The notes under the pieces were generated by a model. It was not told where the DNA came from. It did no database searches and saw only the letters and a list, made by a program, of their open reading frames with translations. Made by a program: the position numbers and the translations under genes. A stretch of DNA of 64,000 nt from Tubulanus polymorphus (lineage: Eukaryota; Nemertea; Palaeonemertea; Tubulaniformes; Tubulanidae). This document shows, in pieces, positions 13,101 to 28,100 of this stretch. Location of the stretch: positions 8,163,001-8,227,000 of the forward strand of contig NC_134028.1 of NCBI RefSeq assembly GCF_964204645.1, in the 5' to 3' direction. The stretch's first letter is position 1; every line of letters starts with the position of its first letter.

Positions 13101-16100
13101 CTGTTTCTGAAACTGACAGAGTTGTTCCAGCCGGAGCATTTTTCGAATCCACCGATTGCAGCGAAGCGACAGTTTTTCCTTTGAATATGACGTGTGGTGC
13201 CAGCATTTGCCCTGAGGCATTACCACACGCCATAACAGTAATCGTCTCCCGGTTTCCGCTAATCCGTGACTGAACGTACTTGCTTCCTTTTCTGAAAAAA
13301 CCAAGTAGGCCTATTCATTAAGGTATCAGCAGAGAATTGTAAAATTAAACTCTGTTTCTAGATGATATATTAACAATAAGAATGTAGTTGTAATAAGATC
13401 AGTGTAATTGGCCAGTTCGTTACATCAAAAATCATCAATTTGCCCTACCTTGCTACGATTTTCCCTGGTACGTGGGTCAACTGAACCCCGGTTTCGTCAA
13501 GGTTCCAGATGTACATTGGCTGAATACCAGCCAATGCACTCTGGATGGCCTTGAAATAGCTGCCTACTTTTTTCACGTTCATGCACTGGTGCCTAACAGC
13601 AGCAGTGCCCTCTGGCTTTCGCAACGATACGCTTGGGTGTCTGGCTTTAAAGCCAGCCCAAAACTGGTCACTAGGAACAACCTACAGATATAAATACCGG
13701 TATATATATATAGGTTTTTTTAACTTATAGGCCTACATACCAAGCTGAGAATTAACAGATCACAAGTCAATAGACATACCTCCTGGAATGGTTTGCCGCG
13801 TTTGAGTGCCAAATCACCAGCATACCTCAGAAAATTACTTTTCGAAAACCCATACCCCAAATCAGCTCGGTTCTTTGCAAAGTCTGCAAGTTTTGTCTCA
13901 TCCACCATGCTGAGATGGGTCGGCCTGCCTAATTTTGCTGTTGCATGACAGATTTTTCCACTAACTCTATCATGCAGAGTTGATTTTGGTACAGAAAACT
14001 CACTGGCTGCTCTCAATATCGAAGAGCCAGATTTCACTGATTCAATCGCGTTGGTCATTTGGTCTTCTGACCATTTGCAATAAACCTTTGGCATCCTGGA
14101 AATAAAACCAAATTTTAAATTAATGCTTACAGAGAAAGGGCACTGTCCTCGGGCCGATAAAACAGCTTAGGGTTAAGACCTTCAATTTGTGGTAGTTTTT
14201 CAATTTGTTTTAATTTTATTAGGCTGCTACAGTCATTAGCCACAAGGTCCAACTAATTATAGGCCTAAGCTTAAATAAATTCAATTTTAATCTAAAAAAG
14301 TTGTTTGTTGTTTTGAATTAGAAATAGAATCGTTCATTTCTAGGAAAAACAGCTGTGTAAACATACGCAATAACAATTATACATTATTTCGGAACTTCCG
14401 AAATTACGTGGAGGAGCCGTGAAAGCTGGGTATGGGATTTCCGAAATTATGTGTAGGCGTTTGAGTTTTTGAAAATCGACGTTTATGTAACAATGAGCGT
14501 ATTCCGATAGTAAATGAATGTTTATAAACAAACTATCGGCTTCCTAGAACTTCGCGGCAGTGTTTACGTATCGGCTGCCACGAAATGCCGTAAAAGCGGG
14601 TCGAATCAATAGTGTACTTACGTGACCGACTTTAGCGATTTGCCGCGCTGATTTCGTGTGCCAGAAAGAAATGCGTACTACGTCATCAAAATGGCGCGGA
14701 TTCCCGTGGAATTCCCAGGAAATACCAACCTACTCCCCCTTTTTCAAATTTAAGCTAGTCCAAATAGGTATTCCCTCTCCGCGACCGCGGAGAGGCCGTA
14801 GAAGAAAACTTCCGAACTTATGTGGTCTTCCGAAATTACAGTGAGTTACCCTATTAGATTTAGCTCTTAAGAATCAAATTGAATCGGTAACTCGCGCAGG
14901 GATCAATTTTGAAGGACTTGTCACATTCCAAAGGGGTACTTAGATGTCCACAAATCAGTATTAGGCGCATATCTACACTGAAAATGCACCTACTATCTCT
15001 GATGACAAAATGCGAAAGCCAAAGGGCACTCAAAAAAAAAAATTTGATTTGATGGATTTGTACAAGTCTCATAAGTCTCCATGTGTGGAACTGGCCCCAT
15101 ATTATTATTTGCTTGTCCACCTTTTGAGAAGTAGCCCTTCGTACACATTTTTGCTCATTCTTACATTAGTCTGATCGATAATTAATTGTTGTTTTTTTAT
15201 TAATGAGCGTAAATTGGGACTGAACCGTATCGACTGTGTTTGTAGATATGATGAATCTTTTGCCGGAATCGATGGATCACACGAAAGATGGCATCGCAAA
15301 ACTATGCGAGCAGTGGTGGGCGTCGGAGATCGAAGGTCGCGAGGAACTGATCTCGCAAACGATGCTTTATCTATTGCAGAAAGGTTCCGATCCTAAAGTG
15401 AAGGTTGGTGCTGATATTAATCAAATTGAACATTTGGCATTGAAATGTGCTGACTCTAGCCTGACTTCTGCTAATAAATCCTGCATCAGCAATTGAAAAA
15501 TCCGTTGCGATTCTTACGATTTCAGATAGTTCATATCAAGCGTATATGGAATGTGCATATGGCTTTAGGGAAATTCAATTTTGAAAACAAAAGTTTTAAG
15601 CAAATGAAAGATTTGATTCTACGCTGTTGCATTCCAACGTTTGTCAAGTGTGAAGAAGTAAGTAAAAAAAGTACTTGAGACTCCTCAGCATCTAGTTCAC
15701 ACAACTAGAAATATTTACGTACATTGTATTTGTACTAACTACAAAGTTCCCTAAATCCGTTACTGACTACCTAATCAACTTCCTAGTCAACCGTATTTCT
15801 GTGATAGGCCTATCTACCTTACGTTCAGGATGGTAGTGCCACACACTCTAAAAATTTCACATTCACTAATACTGTATTACACTCAATATATTTCAGGGCC
15901 GAAAATTTTTGACTTTCGTGTTCAGTCTTAATTTGAATTTTATGGATGAACTACATGAAACGATCAAAAGTCAATTACCGTGTTGCCCGCGAACTTTCCT
16001 CGAATGTTACGCCAAAATCTATTTCAACGCGTGGAAGGCGGCTAGTTCTGACTCATTTCGAGAGGTCTGTTGCTATTCTTCTTCTCATTTTAAAGCTTTT

Positions 16101-19100
16101 TGATTTCGTTGCGGTAGGGGCATTTTTTATTATTATTATTCTTTATTCACGAATTAAATTACACTAGAAAATTACAACAAGATAATATAATAAAATAATG
16201 TAATTCAAGTCGATGGACACCAGGAGAAGTTACAAACTTATATCCATGAAACATGGCCCTGGTGCCCATAGAAATCAAACACACGCACGCACACACACAC
16301 ATGTACACAACCCTGCACCACAACACTCACGCATACGCATACGCACGCACGCACGCACGCACGCATGCACGCACACACATCCATAATGACAAGTTAAGTT
16401 CAGATCGACCTATAAACGCATATTAAACAAATGTTAAATTTCTATTGACCCGTTAACAGATGCTGTTTGAAATTCTTTTTAAATACATAAACATTCTTCG
16501 ACTGCTTTAAAGTTGAATCGAGTGAATTCCAAAGTTTTGGACCAGAAACCTTTACCGAAAATTTATTTCTTCGAGTTTGAAATCGAGGGATTTCCATATT
16601 GTTTTGGCTACGAGTTTGATAATTGTGGATTTCATGTCGAAATTGAAAATAGTTATTAAAAGAATCAGGTAGCATGGATTTGTTATAATTAAACATGAAG
16701 CATCCTAACTGTAATTTGTTCATTTCTTTAATTCTCAGTATTTTCAGTCTTTTAAAGAGTGAATCAGTATGTTCTAAATAATATGAATTTGTTATTATTC
16801 GAACCGCACGTTTTTGAAGTAGTAATAATGAATCTAAATAGACATTAAAATTTTGAGCCCAAACTATGTTACAATAACTTAAATACGGTTCCACTAAACT
16901 AAAATACAATTGAATAAGAGTTTTCTCAGGTAAAAATCGTTTTAATCTATTTAACATACTGATACTCTTCGATACCTTGCGTTGAACATTATTGATATGA
17001 TCAATCCATGAAAGTTTATCGTCAATATTTATACCCAAAAAATTTGTGCTATGAACTTGATCAATATTAATTCCGCTGATTTGAATCAAAATGTTAAGTG
17101 GTAGTTGTGAGCCAAATACCATGCAATGAGTTTTTGGCAAGTTTAAAGATAATTTATTAGCGTAAAACCACGTGGCTAGTTTATCAAGTTCACTAGACAC
17201 GGTCAATGCAAGGTGATGAATATCGGAACCGCTCGCAAAGACATTAGTGTCATCTGCAAAAAGCGTAAATTTCAAAATGTTGCTGACATTAACGCAGTCA
17301 TTTATGTATGTTAAAAAAAGTAACGGTCCCAAAATGGAACCTTGAGGCACACCAGTAGATATATTCAAAAGTTGAGACTTACAATTTTCAATTTGAACAG
17401 TTTGTTGTCGGTTTTCCAAATAATTTCTAAACCAGCAAAGTGCGCGACCTTTAATTCCATAAAAATCTAATTTTGACAATAATATTTCATGGTTGACTGT
17501 ATCAAAGGCTTTAGATAAGTCCAAATAAACACCGATAGTGGGATTTTTATTTTCAAGATTATATGAAATTTCATCAATAATTTTGATGACTGCCATGGCA
17601 GAGGAGTGATTCTTTCTAAAACCGAATTGATTTGAATTTATGATAGAAAATTTATCACAATAAGACATTAGTCTGTTGTACACGACTTTTTCAAGAATCT
17701 TTGAAAAGCAAGGCAAAATTGAGATAGGCCGGTAATTATTAAAGTTATCTTTGTCACCACTTTTGTATAAAGGTCGAATTCTAGCGATTTTTAATTTGTC
17801 CGGAACAATTCCAGTCTGTAGACTCATGTTAAAAACATGGCAGAGAGGATCTTTAATTAAGTCAAAAATTTTTTTTGTTACTTTCATGCTAATCTCATCG
17901 GTACCCAAACCTTTATTGGAGTCAAAATTTTTTACTATATTCATCAGTTCGACTGGTGTTGTTGGGAACAAAAAGAAGTTTTCATTTGGGCTGTTATGCA
18001 GGAAATCCTTAAAATTTATATTTGTGCTAGGGATCTTTTCGGCAAGCTTATTACCGATGTTTACAAAGTACTCATTAAATTTATTAGCAATGTTAGCTTT
18101 TCCATTTATAGGTGTCCCATTAAGTTTGAATACGTCAGGTAATTCTTCCGAGTTTGATGACTTACCAAGAATATTGTTAATAATTTTCCATGTTTGTTTC
18201 ATATCATTAGAAGCCGAAAATAATTGCACACTGTAATAGGATTTTTCTGCACATTTTAACAAATTACCAAGAATATTTTTATATCTTGAATATTTATGCT
18301 TACGCGCTTCCGTAGGATTTCTTATGAATATTTTGTATAAACAATTTTTACGTCTAATTGATTTTAAAAGACCAAGTGACACCCAGGGTTTATTACTATT
18401 TACTTTATTAGTTTTAGAATTTATTAATGGGAAAGATTCGTCATAAAGTGATTTAAACATAGCAAGAAAAAGATCATAGGACTCATTGGCATCTAAACTA
18501 TTTGATACTGTCGACCAGTCTACTGACTGCAGTTTCCGAATGAAAAAATCGATATTGCGCTCACAAAAATTCCTTGTCTTGATATTGTTCACTGGAGTAG
18601 TGGGTTCTTTATCACCACATACAACAAAAATTGGGAAATGATCCGAGATATCGGTACATAAAATACCGGACTTAAAACTCCCGTCAAGGTTATTACAAAA
18701 AATATTATCTATTAATGTGGCTGACTCAGTAGTTACTCTAGTCGGTTTATCAATCAAAGGACAAAAGGAATTTGCAATCAAAGTATTTATAAAAACATCA
18801 GTTGGATGATGCACATCAGACATGAGTAAGTTGATATTGAAATCTCCAAAAAGATAGCAATTTTTGTTTTCACGATTTAATTTGTCCAGAAGTGTATTAA
18901 ATTCATCTTGAAAACCTTGAATTTTTAATCCAGGTGGTCTGTATATAATTCCAACTATAGTGTTTTTATGCTTCTTAGAGTTAATTTCTACAAATAAAGA
19001 CTCAAACGTCGACTCATCTTTACTTAAATCAGAACGTAGATTAAAAACTAAATTATGTTTGAGATACAAAGACACCCCACCCCCTCTTATCCCATTTTCC

Positions 19101-22100
19101 CTACATCTAAAAATACTTTTGTAACCGTTCAGGTGGTACATGTTGCTGTTGTTGTTAATTTGGCTAGCCCAAGTTTCAGAAAGACCAATGACCGAAAATT
19201 CAAGTTTTAAAATATCCAGATAATGAGCTAGAGCGTCAAAATTTTTATCCTCCTCCAAAAGGGGGACTGCGCTTAACTGTCTGTTTGTGCACCTGTCAGT
19301 ACATTACTGGCGGCTAACATCCTTGTGTACGAGATACTGATTGAACCAGTGGATGGAATCTTAAGCGTTATGAAATATTGTCGGATTATTTCAGGAAGAA
19401 CCCTATCGAGTTAAGAGGTTCCACCTTTTAAGATGGCTGACTGAGAGCCATCTTAGTTCCGTGAAATAGATACTTTGCATATATACTTGTGTACAAGATG
19501 CTAACTGAACCAGTTGATGGAGTATTTTCACCAGGGGCATTGAATATTAGAAATATCAGATTTTCAAGCATTTCATGTCAGCATAGTGTCCCTTAGGGAC
19601 ACTATTTCATGTCAGCATAAAGTCCCTCAGGGACACTATGCTGACATGAAATGCTTGAAAATCTGGGTCCAAGGCCTGGACCCTTAGCTTATATCGATGC
19701 CATAACGGGAACACTAAGTGTTTTGCTTGTTGATATTCATTTGTACGGTTTTCAATTTGCAGAAAGTTGAGAAATCTTGCATTCAAGATCTGATCTTCCG
19801 TGCGGTTCATGCGATGCGTTTGCCAGCAAAGAATATGGCCCTGATTATTCGCACGGTAAAGTTGTTAATTCATCATAGGATATTCGTTTAAATTCCCCCT
19901 TTCACACCATCAGTTCCACTCATTATCCCAAGAGTGAAATTTGATTTCAATCCCGGAGTTTAAAACATTTCCAATACCGTAGAACTCGCATAATTCAGAT
20001 CACCTAAGACTGGAAAATTTTGTTTCTAACAAAATCGGAAATTATGCGCTCTCATTTGAATAAAAATAACCTATAGAGGGGACTGTAATTTTTGTCCGAA
20101 ATAAGTGAAAATCCGTAAAGTACTGTATCTCAACAAATTTGGAATCCGGTTTCCAGTCCTCAACAATCGAAAAAATTGTGTTTGTAGGTTTTGGGATGTT
20201 TCACTAAACAAAAGAAACAGGTCGGAGTTGAAGAGATGTTGCTGCGACTGTGTTCACCAATCATTTGGCGCTCACTTCAGGTCAGCTTTATTTGATTATT
20301 TACAATAATGGGTTTCTTCCATTGTTCCAAAATCTTTTGAAATTATAATAATGATAATGATAATAATAATCATGATTTGTTTGTTTTATATAGCGCTATA
20401 CTATGAGATAAACATAGCGCTTAATTATTTCCGATGTGCATACATTTGCCAGTGGAATCTTTGTATGTTGACTTAGAAAATTGATTGTTTTTCTCGACAG
20501 GTAGTCAATGCCAATGTGCGTGCAAATGCTGCTTCGCTTTTGATCGAAGTTTTTCCATTGAGAGATTCTGATGTTAAACAGAACGAGGTCCTCTTACAAA
20601 GACAACTTGATGCATTGCAGGTAATGTACAAAATCTTAAAAAAATTATAATTTCGTGCGCAGGAGATTTGAAAAGCATTGTGGCTAGGTGATTTAGACCA
20701 TTGGGCCCAGTATCATTGACAGGTATTTACCTCAACCCGGGAGTTAACTCAATTTATTTTCAATTAAGTCAACCCCGGGTTAATACCAGTCTACGTATAA
20801 AAACAGTCCCTGGTCTTTGAGTCGGGTCTTGTCAATTCTAGGTTCTTTCGGCTCAAATCCTACAAAAATTTGGAAATCTGAATTTACTATATATTTGAAA
20901 TCAATTATTAAAGGTACTGTGGTGTAGACGCACTAGAAAAGCAGTATGTCCGTTATTCAACACACTGGGGTGGAATTCTTTAGAAGTTATCTTGAGTACT
21001 TTCTTAGGTTATGAAAGGGTTACGGGGCTATTGAGAGATTGGATGAAAATGAATGCCTTAGATTTTGTATTTGATCGTTTTTCAGAATCTTCTCGTCGAT
21101 ACTTGTGCAGACGTTAGAACTGTCGCTGTATATGGAGTTTGTAAGGTCTGTTGCGTATATTGGGAACTGGTTCCCGCTGAGATAGTCAAACAATATCTGA
21201 CCAGTCTTACGCAACATTTAGTTTATGACGGAACCAGCGCGGATGTCCGAGTAGCCGTATTCCGGGTAAGTCATAATTCGAAAGTCCGACGGACATTAAA
21301 AAAAGAAGAGACTAATCCATGGTGGCATAATTGATCGTTTTGTTATAGGGTTTTACTCATTTGTTGGACAATTACCTTAGTCATCCGGTGTTGAAGCAGT
21401 TGTTGCCGCGCTTGCAGGATTTCATTCACGACCCTTCGGAGAAAGTTCGCATTGCGGTCGTCGAAATGTTGCTGAAAATTCATCCGATTCGAGGAATAAA
21501 GGTATCGTATTCATTTGGATAAAGTTATAGAAGATTCTAGATTGATTCAAAATAATAGATTAATAATAATGACATAAAATTGTAATTAAATGTCTTCTTT
21601 TAAAACCAGTTTTTACAAAATTTGATGAGAGTACTTTGAAGCTATGTTGATGGCTGTATAATAATATGTAGTTAGTGTTTTAATGTCAAATCTAACTGAA
21701 AGTTCAATGAAAATACCTTTCTTTACAGTGTTAAATTGGTAATAACGCTCTACATTTTTTTCTAGTCCAAATTGTGGCATTTAATCTTTTGAAAATAAAA
21801 ATAAATTTAATATTTTTGACATATTTCTAAAATTTGATTTGATATTTAGTGCACACTGATAATTTCATGCGCTGTCTGTGAGCTCAAAGGACTAAATAAT
21901 TCACGATAGTGTATCCCTGGTTAAATCTAATTGTAGGTTTGGTCGGTCGTACCGATGACTCATCTGCTCACGCGTTTAGAGCTCGATTCCGCGGCTGTGA
22001 TTCGTCGAATCGTGCGTCTGATCTTCCCGAGTTTTGTCCCCATCGACAAGTCGAACGACACTTTGCTCAAACGTTGTTTAGCGTTGCTGCAAACGAATCC

Positions 22101-25100
22101 GCGCGCCGCTCGAGTCTTCTTTCAGTACTCGCTGAAACATATGTCCGTGAAAAGTGTCGGTACGTAAGTCATGCCAGGATGATTTATTACGTATATGCGT
22201 GAAACCTTGATTTTTTAACCCCCTTGTATGCAAGCATTTTAAAGTTTGTTGCGTACATGCTGTCTGCATACTGAGGCTTTTTTAATCCTCAAGAGCATAG
22301 ATTTTTAAAGAAAAAATGGAAATGCAAAGGGAGAACAAAGAAAAATGAAAGTAAAAATTCATTACAGACGATATGAAATGATAGGGAACAGGAAGTGAAA
22401 TAAAAACGTGAATATTTTCGAGTATTTTCCACATAAAATCTAGATAAAATAAAAAAGGAGTGAAAATTGTGAATTCTGATGATGGGAGAAATGAAGAAAA
22501 ATAACTCTTTGCAAATCATGTGATTGAAATTTAAAACAGACGTCGTGATGAAATCGTGATGAAAACACTGCAGAGAGCTAGGAAAATTCTAATTGATGTT
22601 TTTTGTTTAATTCTCACAAGGCGAATCTTATACTCCCAGTATTAAAGGCTTTCAATTACGAAAACATGTTGCGTGAAATATTCTTTTCTCTCGTTTTTTA
22701 GAAAAATATCTACTGGTGCTCACCTCGTGTGTAATGTCCTGCGTCAAGAAAGAGCTCGCCAAAGAAAATCCAGATCTAAGTCAAGATCTAAATGATCAGG
22801 TTTGAATTTTTTCATCCATTTCCATAAAGCATAATAATAATGATTCATTTTTCATTTAACTACATTAGAAAGTAGGGTTATTTTCACAATTTGGAATAAC
22901 GAGGTGTTAGTGATAAAGTGATTACATGATTGATCCAAATATAGGACTAGTTGATTCGTTACATTTAGAAATGGTGCGACTAGTTCGAAACTGTTACATT
23001 TGTTTGTCTTCAAGAACTAATCATTCACTTTCCATTCACTATAATTCAGCCGGAAGATGACGATAATGATTTATCGGTCGATGATGCGGATATTTTATGC
23101 GGTTTGGTTGAATCTATGACGATCCTTTACGCTGGGATTGTTCCAGAACTCGGTAAACCGATCAACGCGTCCTCTAAGACGCTCCTCGAGGATAAATTTG
23201 CCCAGGCTCTGCCAGAATTCTTCCGTGTTTTTAAGGTGAGCTAAGCTAAAGAAAACTGGTACCTTGTTTCTCCTTTATGCATAGCTTAAAAGTTGACCCG
23301 GCTGGCTGCTTATCTACCCTGTACATAACATTTAAAAAAATCATGATCAATTTTACCGTAACACCCGGCAGCTATAGAAATGAACTGATTACAAATTTCA
23401 TTGCTGTTTACAAAATGACCCGACCGATTAGGAGAACCAAGATATCATTTTTGTTTAGCCTTAGTTTCCTAAGTTGCACGATTCTGACCTAAGAACTAGT
23501 AAACGTTAAGACAAATAGGACTTTGAAGGTTAACTTGATTTAATTTAAAGTGCGGCTCCTCCACAAACCTAAGAACTATATTCTATTCAAGCTTAGATGA
23601 TGGACACCTTTTTAACATTACTTTTAAGGATGCGAAGATATTATCTCCACTCTGTCTGCTGGCTGGTTTTATGCCACCAAACGCTGTTCCTTTGTACAGG
23701 TATGTATATGTTGCTTATAGGTGGTACATGTTTATTCAATTTTTCCTATATTAAGGACAGGCGAACCTTGACCAAATTTGCAATTAATGATATATTCATT
23801 AATTGTTCGCAGCAACTTGGCCAATACTAAGGTTCATAGCAGTCCTTAAAAGTAATGAAATTAGAATGGGTCAATTCAAGGCCTTGAGTATCATGGATCG
23901 GGCTCTAAAATGCTTAAAACATTATGGTCCTTGAATGGCCTCAGTCATTAGTTATCATCTGCAAATCCAAGATACAAGTCACTTTTACAGCTCTTGAAAT
24001 CTACTGATTTTGACAATATAAGGTTCAATGAGTAGGGGTTATAAAGATAGACAGCTTATATTGACCGATTATCCCAATTATTCTCATATTGGCTGACTTA
24101 TGGATTCAATTGTCTTTTTTTCAAGTTATGCCGATGCAGTTGATAATTGTCAAGAATGTGTATATCTTTCTAGTCGAAGTTGTTTAGCGAAACTGCGTAA
24201 CTTCGATCAAAGCGCCACCCCGACGGAATACGGCCCCCTACTGGAAGCGATGTGTAATTGGGGCAAGGCAGGAGATGTCATAGAGTTATTCACGGATTGG
24301 TTAAAGCTTACGTTTACACCCGTTCAGAAGGTTGATATGATTTTGAATTCTAAATTCTGTACGCTTGTCAAATGATACAGTAGACTCAGAGTACATGTAG
24401 ATTTGTAGATTTAGAGTACATGTAGTACGATTTTAAACATTTTAAGCCCACTTGGGACTTAAGAACATGCGGGTTATTCTTTGGGACACTTTCAACCGGC
24501 CATCACCTTAGTGGCGAGCTTAGTTTACTGTAAATAAAATTCATGTATATTTCCTATAGGTTTCTAAGAAGGCGAAAAAGAAAGGAGTTTCATTCAGTAA
24601 AGAAGCGATGGTTGCGAAACCGGTTTTAGGATTGAACTTACTCGGATACTTGCTGAGTCAGTTGTTGTGTCAACAGAGGATTTTAGAAGGAAATGGCGAT
24701 GAAATGAATGCGTTGAAAAACGTTCTCAAAGACACGATGGTGAGAATGCCAAAAATGTTCCATTCACTGACTTGAATTTTTCTTGAACTACCACCGTGGA
24801 AGATACAGTTGAACTTTGTTATGTCCTAAGGAATAACGATTCATTGGATACTGGGGTCAGTTGCTCATAAGTTGGCTAAAGATAACCGGCGAACAAATAC
24901 CATACGAACTTTCAATTGTCACCATGTCAATGATCCACTGGTTAATAATCAACTTCTAACCAACTTCGGAGCAACTGGCCCCTGAATTTTTACCCAAAAA
25001 ACTTAGACCATTGCCGACTGTTGATCCATCGCATCAGTAGTTTCAGATTCATACTGAATATATAATAGTTTCAGATTCATACTAATAACTAGCTGATAAT

Positions 25101-28100
25101 CATTGAATGACCAGACATGGCCAAACTTCAGGCAGGACTGTACCTGCTGTATGAAAGTCTCAAAAGTACCTACTGGATATAATGAACTAATTTTCTCATC
25201 CCTTTAAACAAAATGCTACTGTTAGTACTGGATAAAATGAAACTTCAAGTTGTATAATGAACAAATTCTCATTCCCCTGGGGTAAATTCAAGGCTTTTCT
25301 GTCATTCCATACTACTATGGTAGATATAGAATAACTAGACTTTTGCTCCACTTACACTTTGTTGGTATATATGGCATAATCTGATAGGCCTATGAATCAA
25401 TACCATATTGAATGAGTTTCATGTACGTCATGTATATAGTTTTAACATGTTTTTTAGGTTCACATCGAGCAATACATCACAAAACCAACTGATGATAAAA
25501 ATTCACTAATTACACCCGAGTTTCTGCAACAAGCTTTCGATCTCTACTGCAAAATGATCGTTCTCATGCACCAACAGGTTCGCTATAGTTTATAAGCTTT
25601 GAATTGTGGGTATGTTTTAGTTAACTTTATGATAAACTAAATTTGTTTTGTTTTTCAACAGAAGGAAGGAGAACTTAACAACTACGTCATTGAGTCCTTC
25701 GAATATATTTTGACGTGGGTTGATCGAGAATTGTTGCCGACACTCGAACGCGAGAAACAGTCAACTCAGCGCAAACGAAAACGAACTTCAAATGCAGCCG
25801 CTAGTCACGAAGCTGAAGTGAACAAACTGTCCAAAAATATCATAAAGGTTTGTTCACACGGCATTATACAGTCCTTCAGTCCTTACGAAGAAGGTTCTTC
25901 TTAAACTTTAGCCAGTTGTTGTGGCTTAGATTTAAGATCAGCGTAAAAAAATCTTAGTTTCATCTACTTACGACCGGTCTAAAGATTTAGGAGCACTTTT
26001 TGACTTTTCAGTCATGACAAGTGGCTGATCGAACATGATTGTAATTGATGATGAACTGAATTGTGGAGCATTTAAATTTTCAGCGGAAAATATGATAAAA
26101 ACCCACTATGTACAGATTTCAAAGTTCTAAAACCAAGGAAAGTTGATGGTGGCAGAAAATCGAATCATGGGTGTTGACTGTAGATATTTCATCTTACAGG
26201 TGCTGTTAGATATTTGCAATGATTTGTTGCTGGTAGGCTTGGGTACATCAGACTTCACCATTCTTCTCTCTGACGTGATAGTTAAAATCGCACAGACAGG
26301 TACGAACAGCTTGACTGAAAAATGTCTTTCATCTTTTCAAAACCTTTTAGATTTATGAATACGGATGATTGAAATATCCATACAAACTCTCATGCTTAAG
26401 AAGTCTCAAAGTATCTCCGATCAGATAAATTTGGCTCGAAAATCTTTTGTTTGTATTACTGAAACCCAATTAATCAAATGATTTGTTTCTGATAGATGTA
26501 GTGGCTGAATTTATTGCTGTTCTGGTAAGGACCTTATATCAAATCACAGAAGCGAATATCAACCACGACTGGAATCTCGCTACGACAATCCTGCCGAATC
26601 TTTTTACCGAGGTTACAACTGCAATCCTAAATGTAACAATTTCTAATCCGGATACTTCGCTTGAGGTAGGAATGACTTCTGGCATAATTTCTATTTTTGA
26701 GTGAAATATCCGAATCCATCTGTCGGCTAACACGGGCGACACGTTGGACACACGGGACTAGTTAAGCAGGACATCTAACATTTGTGCTATTTCCAGATAA
26801 ATCTGGGGGACTGGGTTTACGGGAATTTTGAAAAAAAAATTTCGAGATTTATTTGGAAATGAGCCTTCGAATCAAATTACATGCCCGTTCAATTTCTATT
26901 CAGGTGGTCGCGTCTGTAAGGCCAGCTTTTACCGAAGCCATGAACGCCTACTTCGTCCATCATCGCTCCGTGAAATCGACGAATAACGATGTCATGGCGA
27001 CTATTATGATTACGACGATGAACGAGTCGACTTATCGAGTCAAGTCTGAGAACGAGGTCATCGTCGATTCGTTACCACCGGTAACGGCGATGTTGGTGAA
27101 CGTCGTCAAGCAGAACGCGTACATGTTAGGATTGTATTTGGAAGAGATTTACAGCTACGCGCGTTCAGAGGCCTTGGAAGGATTGAAATCTTTGGCTAGT
27201 TTAGTGCAGATTTTACAGGCTGTACAGAAAAGTAAGGCCTGAAGTGCTTAACACTATTTTTGTCTGTGGCACAAAAAAATTGATAACCTCGCTAAAATGC
27301 TTGAACCTCTCCCAATAGTTGTGAATTATGAAAAGTTTACTAAATATGAAAAAGCTTGATAAGTTAAATGCATTAAGTTCACTTGTCTGTGACGGCCACT
27401 ATTCATCATTTGAATTTTACTACAGTAAACTCAACCATATCTGATAGCATCATAAGGGCCAGTCGCTTAAAAGTTGTTCAGAGTTAACCAGTGGATAGTT
27501 GACGTAGTGACAATTAAATGTTCATTGTTACTTCGTTATGCGTCCGTCTGTAACCTTTAACCAACTTCTGAGCAACTGGCCACTGACTGTTTATATTTCC
27601 GAGAGTTAACAAGTTGAAAATCAAGTAAATTTAAGATACAGTAGACTCCGATTGGATCCGATCAACTCGGATTTTCGATGAAATATCTTTGGGACACTAG
27701 CAGTATTTATTCAATACATAACATCCGTCTCACTCAAGTCAGACACACTTATACAGTCGGAAAACGTCTGAATTGAGTGGAGTCTAACAATCTATTGTCT
27801 TAAATGCTTAAACTTTTTCAAGATCGGTAACTGGTAACTTTTAAATTGTTCGTTTAACTCATTACAATCGATTAAGGAAACGTATTTTTATTTTAGGTAA
27901 AGCGAATGCGTCAGGATTGAAGGATTGTTTCAGTGCTGTACAGATTCGGCTTGATAAAATTGAACAACCAAAAGCCGAAGATGCCGTAACAATGTAAGAT
28001 TATGTGATTTCTCTACAAATGAAGACAGCTATGCAAGATTTGAAAAATATTTCGAAGTTCATTCGAATATTTTCTTTTATGGTTTGAAGTAATTTCTTCT

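Larger units (their letters stand above)
16123..19258 (-). mobile_element. 5'-truncated non-LTR retrotransposon (Jockey/CR1-like superfamily)
   Basis: On the minus strand the element ends in an AATAAAG signal followed by an (AAT)n tail at about 16123-16145, typical of target-primed insertion. The 5' end falls inside the endonuclease domain and no ORF1 is visible upstream, so the copy is truncated. It is antisense within intron 6 of NCAPG2. I could not identify a target-site duplication. Confidence 0.8.

Noticed and set aside
17751-18236. 161-codon plus-strand frame
   Set aside because: It is the antisense shadow of the retrotransposon ORF2 at 16442-19258.
22151-22170. Donor GTAAGT at 22164 for NCAPG2 exon 12
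   Set aside because: It looks stronger than GTACGT at 22160, but it would shift the frame into exon 13. The donor at 22160 gives [12 protein letters not shown] in frame.
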